A stretch of 64,000 nucleotides of DNA. Origin: Algoriphagus lacus. Lineage in GTDB: Bacteria; Bacteroidota; Bacteroidia; Cytophagales; Cyclobacteriaceae. Below the pieces are notes generated by a model, which was not told the DNA's origin, did not search any database, and was given only the letters and a program-made list of their open reading frames with translations. Made by a program: the position numbers and the translations under genes. The stretch spans positions 1 through 64,000 of the forward strand of contig NZ_QXML01000009.1 of the NCBI RefSeq assembly GCF_003583985.1. The letters are read 5' to 3'. The number at the start of each line of letters is the position of its first letter. The stretch's first letter is position 1. Shown here piece after piece: positions 59,803 to 64,000 of this stretch.

Positions 59803-60663
59803 TCTGATTCATTCATTGAATTCTTGTTTGGGTTTCCCGTTAGCGAATTGCAGGAGTTCATCAGCTATTAAGGCCTAGGGAAGCAGAGATCAGAATGGAA
59901 TTTTTTCTTCCCTTTTCTCCAAAACAGGACTATACCTCATCTGATAAATCCCTTCTCGACTTTCGGTTTAACCCAGGTATTTTGAATTTAATTTTACTCT
60001 TCTCTTCTTCCTGATTTTCAAAGAGGAAGCAGGTCCAAAAGGGAAAAGTAGAAGATGTTTTAACCAGGAGGTGTGTTGGGTTTTAGGTAGTTACTGGAAA
60101 GGCATCTCTTGGTAAAAAGATGATTTATGTTTGAATCCTGAACGCAAGATTACCCCAAAAAATACCCAATTCTGCAAGTGCGCTACAGGTAGGAGTACAG
60201 GAAAAATTTGGTTTTCAATCTCTTATTTTGGTTGTGAATTTTCCTTGGAGCGATAGAAAGGGGGGAGGCACAGTAATTCTTACCTGACAATTCCCCAGGC
60301 TTTCGATGTAGAATTGTTAGGCTACTTGGTCACCAGAAAACAAGTTAGATGAAATCGAGTACGATCCCGAAGATTTCTGGAATTGCATTTAAAGAAATTT
60401 GAGAAATATTGAATTGAAATTTCGATTGCATTGTGGCGCTGTTCTAAAACAGAACCAGCAGTCACTTTTGAGTGTAGATTACTGGATTTTAAGCAATCCA
60501 AAGTCAAATCTGCAACTGCTTATTTTGATTGATCTACATGAGGATTTAAGGGAGTTAGCAAACTTACCTTAGTAAAACATCTTTGCTGTTTTGGAGGAAG
60601 ATTTTATCAGCTTTTCCCGCTTGAGAAGATAAATTGGCTGTTGGTTTAGAATGGATTGCAACG
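59803..60663. other. Non-coding stretch with C-rich element C
   Basis: About 860 bp. It contains a degenerate C-rich element at 60153-60167 and a possible decayed frame near 60420-60570 that I cannot identify. No convincing gene. Confidence 0.4.
60153..60200. repeat. C-rich dispersed element, copy C (degenerate)
   Basis: CCCCAAAAAATACCC core, with GGTAGGAGTACAG about 20 bp later standing where copies A and B have GG[CT]AAGGTT. Confidence 0.4.
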
Positions 60664-61356
60664 ATGAATGAAAACTCAAAAAGACTGGTAAGATTGACTT
60701 CGATCCTGGTCCAACTTCAATCCAAATCACTGGTGACGTCTACTGATTTGGCAAAGAAATTCGGTGTAAGCAATCGGACAATATACCGGGATATGAAAGC
60801 TTTGGAAGAAGCAGGAGTACCCCTGATTGTGGAAGAGGGGAAAGGTTATTTTTTAATGGAAGGGTACAGGATTTTCCCGACCATGTTTACCGAATCCGAA
60901 GTCAATGCGTTAATCACAGCAGAACAGCTTGTTCTGAAAAATAGTGATTCCTCCTTCGCAAAAGAATTCAGTGAAGCGGTTAGTAAAATAAAGTCAGTGT
61001 TTAGGCAGGGGTTAAAAGAAAAGGCTGAATGGCTTTCAAATCATATCGCCTTTATTCAAAATCCAAATGAAGGTGGATCTTTCAATCATCTGTCCAACCT
61101 TCAACTGGCAATGACAAATTTTAACTGCGTCGAATTGATCTATACCAACCGGAACGAAGAACTTTCTCAAAGAACCGTGGAGCCCTTCTCCATTTACAAT
61201 ACAAAAGATAACTGGGTCTTAGTTGGGTTTTGCCAGTTAAGAAAGGAATTCCGTGCCTTTCGATTGGATCGGATTAAACAGTTAAATGTGCTGTCTAAGC
61301 GATTTGAGCCGCATAAATTAACCTTGAGAGAATATTTTGAAATGTGTGAAAATTAA
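60664..61356 (+). CDS. WYL-domain transcriptional regulator (YafY/DeoR-like)
   Basis: 230 residues from ATG 60664; the frame opens ten codons earlier at TTG. An N-terminal HTH (LVTSTDLAKKFGVSNRTIYR, DMKALEEAGVP) is joined to a linker and a WYL domain (VELIYTNRNEELSQRTVEPF, then NWVLVGFCQLRKEFRAFRLD). WYL proteins often respond to small ligands or nucleic acids. The two genes downstream on the same strand are likely targets. Confidence 0.9.
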   Translation: MNENSKRLVRLTSILVQLQSKSLVTSTDLAKKFGVSNRTIYRDMKALEEAGVPLIVEEGKGYFLMEGYRIFPTMFTESEVNALITAEQLVLKNSDSSFAKEFSEAVSKIKSVFRQGLKEKAEWLSNHIAFIQNPNEGGSFNHLSNLQLAMTNFNCVELIYTNRNEELSQRTVEPFSIYNTKDNWVLVGFCQLRKEFRAFRLDRIKQLNVLSKRFEPHKLTLREYFEMCEN

Positions 61357-61429
61357 TTGGTACCCCTGACAAAAGGCTGACACAACCCCTTCGTTTTTTT
61401 GCTTCAGTTAAAATTTAAACCACAAAAAA

Positions 61430-62059
61430 ATGATTAGAGTAAACAGAAATTTTGCTGGGGCAATGGAATTTACAAGCTTCAAAAAAAAGGAGGGTGTGTC
61501 AGATGACGAACTTTTCCAAGGAGTAAACAAGTTGGAATCTGTTTTGGCTAAACAGTCTGGGGTAATTTTCCATTGCTTGGTTAGAAACCTGGCGAATAGC
61601 TATGCAAACGTTCTTTTTGTTGATGACCCGGCCCGTCTTGAGGTACTAACCAAGGAACTTTTCGATTATCCTGAGGCTCAGGAGTTTTTAGCTTTGATTG
61701 ATATGGGTTCCGTGCAAATGAAACTTCACAGGATTTTAAAGAAAGACTTTGTGGTTCCCGAAGGATTTGCCTGTGTGGAACACGGGACTTTCAGGCTGAA
61801 AGAAGGTTTCGGTATTGACGAACTAATCAACGTTTCCAATGCTATTGAAGAGCATTATCTGAACAAATTTGAAAATCACTTAGGGCATTTTGTAGGTCAG
61901 CTTGACAAGGATCTCGTTTCTGAAATATCCATCGGTAAGACCTATGCTAAGACTAAACAAGAATGTTATGGGTATTATGACATTGAATCTGGGCAGGCAC
62001 TGATGAGCATGGCAGATTTGGAGTCCATGAATCTTGATTTTTGGTATTTGATGGCATAA
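61430..62059 (+). CDS. Protein with two ABM-like repeats, function unknown
   Basis: 209 residues in two related halves: FTSFKKKEGVSDDELFQG at about 15-32 and HGTFRLKEGFGIDELINV at about 120-137, each followed by a helix and a strand pair. This is the layout of ferredoxin-like ABM (antibiotic biosynthesis monooxygenase) domains, here duplicated. It starts 73 bp after the WYL regulator gene, and WYL regulator plus this type of protein is a frequent pair in Bacteroidota. No cofactor residues are identified. Confidence 0.7.
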   Translation: MIRVNRNFAGAMEFTSFKKKEGVSDDELFQGVNKLESVLAKQSGVIFHCLVRNLANSYANVLFVDDPARLEVLTKELFDYPEAQEFLALIDMGSVQMKLHRILKKDFVVPEGFACVEHGTFRLKEGFGIDELINVSNAIEEHYLNKFENHLGHFVGQLDKDLVSEISIGKTYAKTKQECYGYYDIESGQALMSMADLESMNLDFWYLMA

Positions 62060-62153
62060 GCTCAACATAAAATGATCTCCTGGGCTTGAGGTATTCCTTT
62101 ATTTGGGAATGCCTTAAGCCCTAAGGATCTATCAATGATTTAGACTAAGGACA

Positions 62154-62483
62154 ATGAAACATTATATTTATCTGATTCTTGCTATTGTATCGGAGCTATT
62201 TGCTACAGCCAGTTTAAAAAAGGCTGATGGGTTTACCGTATGGCTTCCGAGTTTACTTTCTGTGGTGGGCTATACCTTCTCGGCCTTTTTTTTATCGGGA
62301 GCCTTAAGACAAATCCCTATAGGGGTTGCCTACTCGGTTTGGGCCAGCGTTGGTATCGTCTGCACTGTCTTAATTGGCTATTTTATGTACCATCAAAAGA
62401 TTGATTGGATTGGATTGGTCGGGATCTCATTGATCCTACTGGGAGTAATCCTGGTTACCGGCTTTTCAAAATCGGAGCTCTAA
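62154..62483 (+). CDS. SMR family multidrug transporter (EmrE-like)
   Basis: 109 residues with four transmembrane segments. The essential glutamate is Glu14 in IVSELFATASLKKADG, and the GVAYSVWASVGIV motif of helix 3 is present. A small proton-driven exporter of cationic compounds, working as a dimer. It follows the ABM-like gene by 94 bp and precedes a terminator, so it may belong to the WYL-controlled group. Confidence 0.93.
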   Translation: MKHYIYLILAIVSELFATASLKKADGFTVWLPSLLSVVGYTFSAFFLSGALRQIPIGVAYSVWASVGIVCTVLIGYFMYHQKIDWIGLVGISLILLGVILVTGFSKSEL

Positions 62484-62716
62484 TAGGCTGTTTTCTAAAG
62501 ATTAGGCCTTTTGGTTTTGCCATGAATTTGCAGTTTGAGGTGACTTGTTTGGGTATACCGTTAAATCTTCGGTTGCCGGGTGTTTTTGGGATTTCGTTTT
62601 CATTTGATTTAAACCCAAATGAGGCTAAAAAACAGCTGTGGCCTAGCTTAGGTGGGTATTTTGGGAAATGAAATTGCTTTATTTGAATAAATAGAGTTGA
62701 ATTAATATCAGTTAAG

Positions 62717-62755
62717 AAAGGAGGGATTCAATATAGAGTACCCCTCCTTTTCTGT
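62717..62755 (+). terminator. Rho-independent terminator
   Basis: AAAGGAGGG (62717-62725) pairs with CCCTCCTTT (62742-62750), 16-nt loop, followed by TCTGTTTTT. It lies 234 bp after the SMR gene. Confidence 0.75.
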
Positions 62756-62960
62756 TTTTGCCTTCATGGCCTTTCGTAACTGATTTAAACTCCGTTTTGT
62801 AAGTTGGTTACCCAAAAAGCTCATTTTTTCGGTCAGTATAATTCTTGTAATCAATAGGGTATACTAAACGGAATTGCTAAAGCCCTTCTTTTAGGTGGGA
62901 TATCTGAAATGACTTGGCTGGAATTCTAGGTGTTGAACCTCCAGTATGGCCCTTGTAAAT

Positions 62961-62977
62961 CCCCCAAAAAATCCCCC
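62961..62977. repeat. C-rich dispersed element, copy D
   Basis: Core CCCCCAAAAAATCCCCC identical to copy B. The downstream GGTAAGGTT block is not conserved here. Confidence 0.5.
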
Positions 62978-63220
62978 AATGCCATTTCCCTTCCTTCACC
63001 CTTATTTCCGTCTATTTGTGGAGTATCCAAGCTTCGGCTTACTAAATAGAACAGCCTGGTGATTTTCGATTTTTTGGTTCGTTTCCTGTTTTCCGACCGA
63101 TTAATCTAATCCGAAGTCTTTCGCTTTTTAACGCCTTGGATAGAAAACTGGATGAAATGAAATCAAGGTAAAATGTATCACACAGTCTCTAAAATAAACT
63201 TCACTTATTCCGTTACTATC

Positions 63221-63829
63221 ATGCTAAGATTAAAATCACTAATTGCCTTATTTATTGTTTCATGGGTTTTCTTCTCCTGCGGTTCCGGTGAGGAAAGACC
63301 TCGGCTAGATGAAAATGGTTTAACTCCTGAGATCAACAGACTGGTGTCTCAGGAATATTTGGATGCCCTAGTGGATTTAGGGTTTGTAATTAACCGAGGG
63401 GGTACTCCTCCAATTCTGTCCGGTCAATTTCGAGTAAGTCCCTGCTACATCGCCAAAAGCACAGCAGGAGATATTCAAGGGATTTCTACCAGGGATTTCT
63501 TTTTGAATTTATATGATCAGAAAGAGCTGACCATTACAGTTGATTTCAAACAACAAAGCCAAGAGGGGAATGATATCGGTAGTTACATTGTGGGTGCTGA
63601 TGATAAATTTTCAATTTTCGTAGAAGTCAGCGAACTGAATACAAACACAGGGGCCAGAGCCAAAGTACTTTATGCTATTTCCGGGAAAAAAACTAGCGAG
63701 GGTATTTCTGACATTAAAATTGCGAACCTGATGCTGGATAATTTTGGAAACCCCAATAAAATCTGGATACCCAATGGCACAGGAAGAGTTTTTATGGACA
63801 GAGATAATTTGGCTTCCCCTATACAATAA
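63221..63829 (+). CDS. Lipoprotein of unknown function
   Basis: 202 residues from ATG 63221; the frame starts 16 codons earlier but this ATG gives a clean lipoprotein signal with lipobox VFFSC. The mature part (after GSGEERPRLDENG) has LVSQEYLDALVDLGFVINRG near its start and strand-rich sequence after. No domain is recognised. The acidic stretch after the Cys may direct surface exposure. Confidence 0.75.
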   Translation: MLRLKSLIALFIVSWVFFSCGSGEERPRLDENGLTPEINRLVSQEYLDALVDLGFVINRGGTPPILSGQFRVSPCYIAKSTAGDIQGISTRDFFLNLYDQKELTITVDFKQQSQEGNDIGSYIVGADDKFSIFVEVSELNTNTGARAKVLYAISGKKTSEGISDIKIANLMLDNFGNPNKIWIPNGTGRVFMDRDNLASPIQ

Positions 63830-63960
63830 TGGTTTTTTCAGGTCAAATTCTTTGGCTGAGCCGATTTGAGTCCTTTTACCCTAACAAGGAATATAACCAG
63901 GTAAATACCTAAATACCTGATAAGGTTGCCTGGTTTCTATACGCTCCATCAATAGTTACA

Positions 63961-64000
63961 ATGAAAACGGTATTGAAAATTAACTGTTTAATTTTCGTGT
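63961..64000 (+). CDS. Start of a secreted-protein gene, cut by the window end
   Basis: ATG at 63961 followed by 12 open codons (MKTVLKINCLIFV), the beginning of a signal peptide. The rest lies outside the window, so no function can be given. The 130 bp before it hold no gene. Confidence 0.45.
   Translation, partial: MKTVLKINCLIFV

Larger units (their letters stand above)
62484..63220. other. Non-coding stretch with a terminator and C-rich element D
   Basis: About 740 bp. A terminator at 62717-62755 and the C-rich core at 62961-62977 are the only strong signals. Short frames around 62405-62671 overlap the SMR end in another frame and look accidental. Confidence 0.45.

Noticed and set aside
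60322..60570. Possible decayed gene before the WYL regulator
   Set aside because: Short open pieces on both strands look protein-like in part, but no family could be recognised.
62405..62671. 88-codon plus frame overlapping the SMR gene end
   Set aside because: Begins inside the SMR gene in another frame, with no homology pattern.
55225..62977. C-rich elements considered as integron attC sites
   Set aside because: They lack the GTTRRRY/RYYYAAC ends and the imperfect-palindrome structure, and no integron integrase is in the window.

Overview
The window reads as chromosomal DNA from a member of the Bacteroidota, most likely the Cytophagales (Cyclobacteriaceae / Algoriphagus-like). The basis is lineage-typical genes: a SusC/SusD pair, two PorP/SprF proteins of the type IX secretion system (T9SS), a giant SprB/MBG-repeat protein with a T9SS type B C-terminal domain, a GbsR/MarR-controlled RND pump, a Bacteroidota mobilization module, and weak Shine-Dalgarno signals. 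Base composition is moderately AT-rich and gaps between genes are often long and AT-rich. No rRNA, tRNA or CRISPR array was found.

Layout. 0-1 kb: 3' part of a PorP/SprF gene. 1-7.9 kb, minus strand: a GbsR/MarR regulator followed by TolC, adaptor, RND permease and two small genes, one of them acyl-carrier-like but lacking the phosphopantetheine serine. Two matching GTTCT-N8-AGAAC operators precede the regulator and the pump, and a strong hairpin terminator ends the operon. 8.7-21.1 kb, plus strand: a tightly packed cassette of a YnjB-type ABC importer, nucleoside hydrolase, methylthioribose-kinase-like kinase, radical SAM enzyme and DUF2064 protein, then a SusC/SusD pair and a small conserved protein. 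Together these look like uptake and processing of an unidentified nucleoside- or sugar-linked compound. 22.1-27.1 kb: a DM13 lipoprotein, a beta-barrel, a YHS protein, an ATP-grasp protein, a Crp/Fnr regulator, DoxX and DinB, headed by a perfect 18-bp dyad. 27.2-27.9 kb: an SDR remnant and a second Crp/Fnr regulator.

28.4-38.1 kb: a 2906-residue T9SS type B surface protein with a near-identical 1762-bp internal duplication, followed by its PorP/SprF partner. 38.5-40 kb: a small secreted protein and a decayed DoxX-like gene. 40.5-45.1 kb: a mobilization module (HTH protein, small protein, candidate oriT with three perfect hairpins, MobC, relaxase, TraG/VirD4 coupling protein) without a visible integrase.

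45.4-64 kb: accessory DNA with short genes on the plus strand separated by long non-coding stretches. It holds a CPBP protease, several broken genes (FAD monooxygenase, a putative peptidase tail, a VOC protein), an AraC-type regulator, three alpha/beta hydrolases, a hydrolase/ECF sigma/membrane protein operon, DoxX plus DCC proteins, an NTF2-like protein, a TlpA-like thioredoxin, a D-threonine-aldolase-like enzyme, a WYL regulator, an ABM-like duplicated protein and an SMR transporter. Four copies of an unusual CCCCC-A6-T-CCCCC element punctuate this last part.
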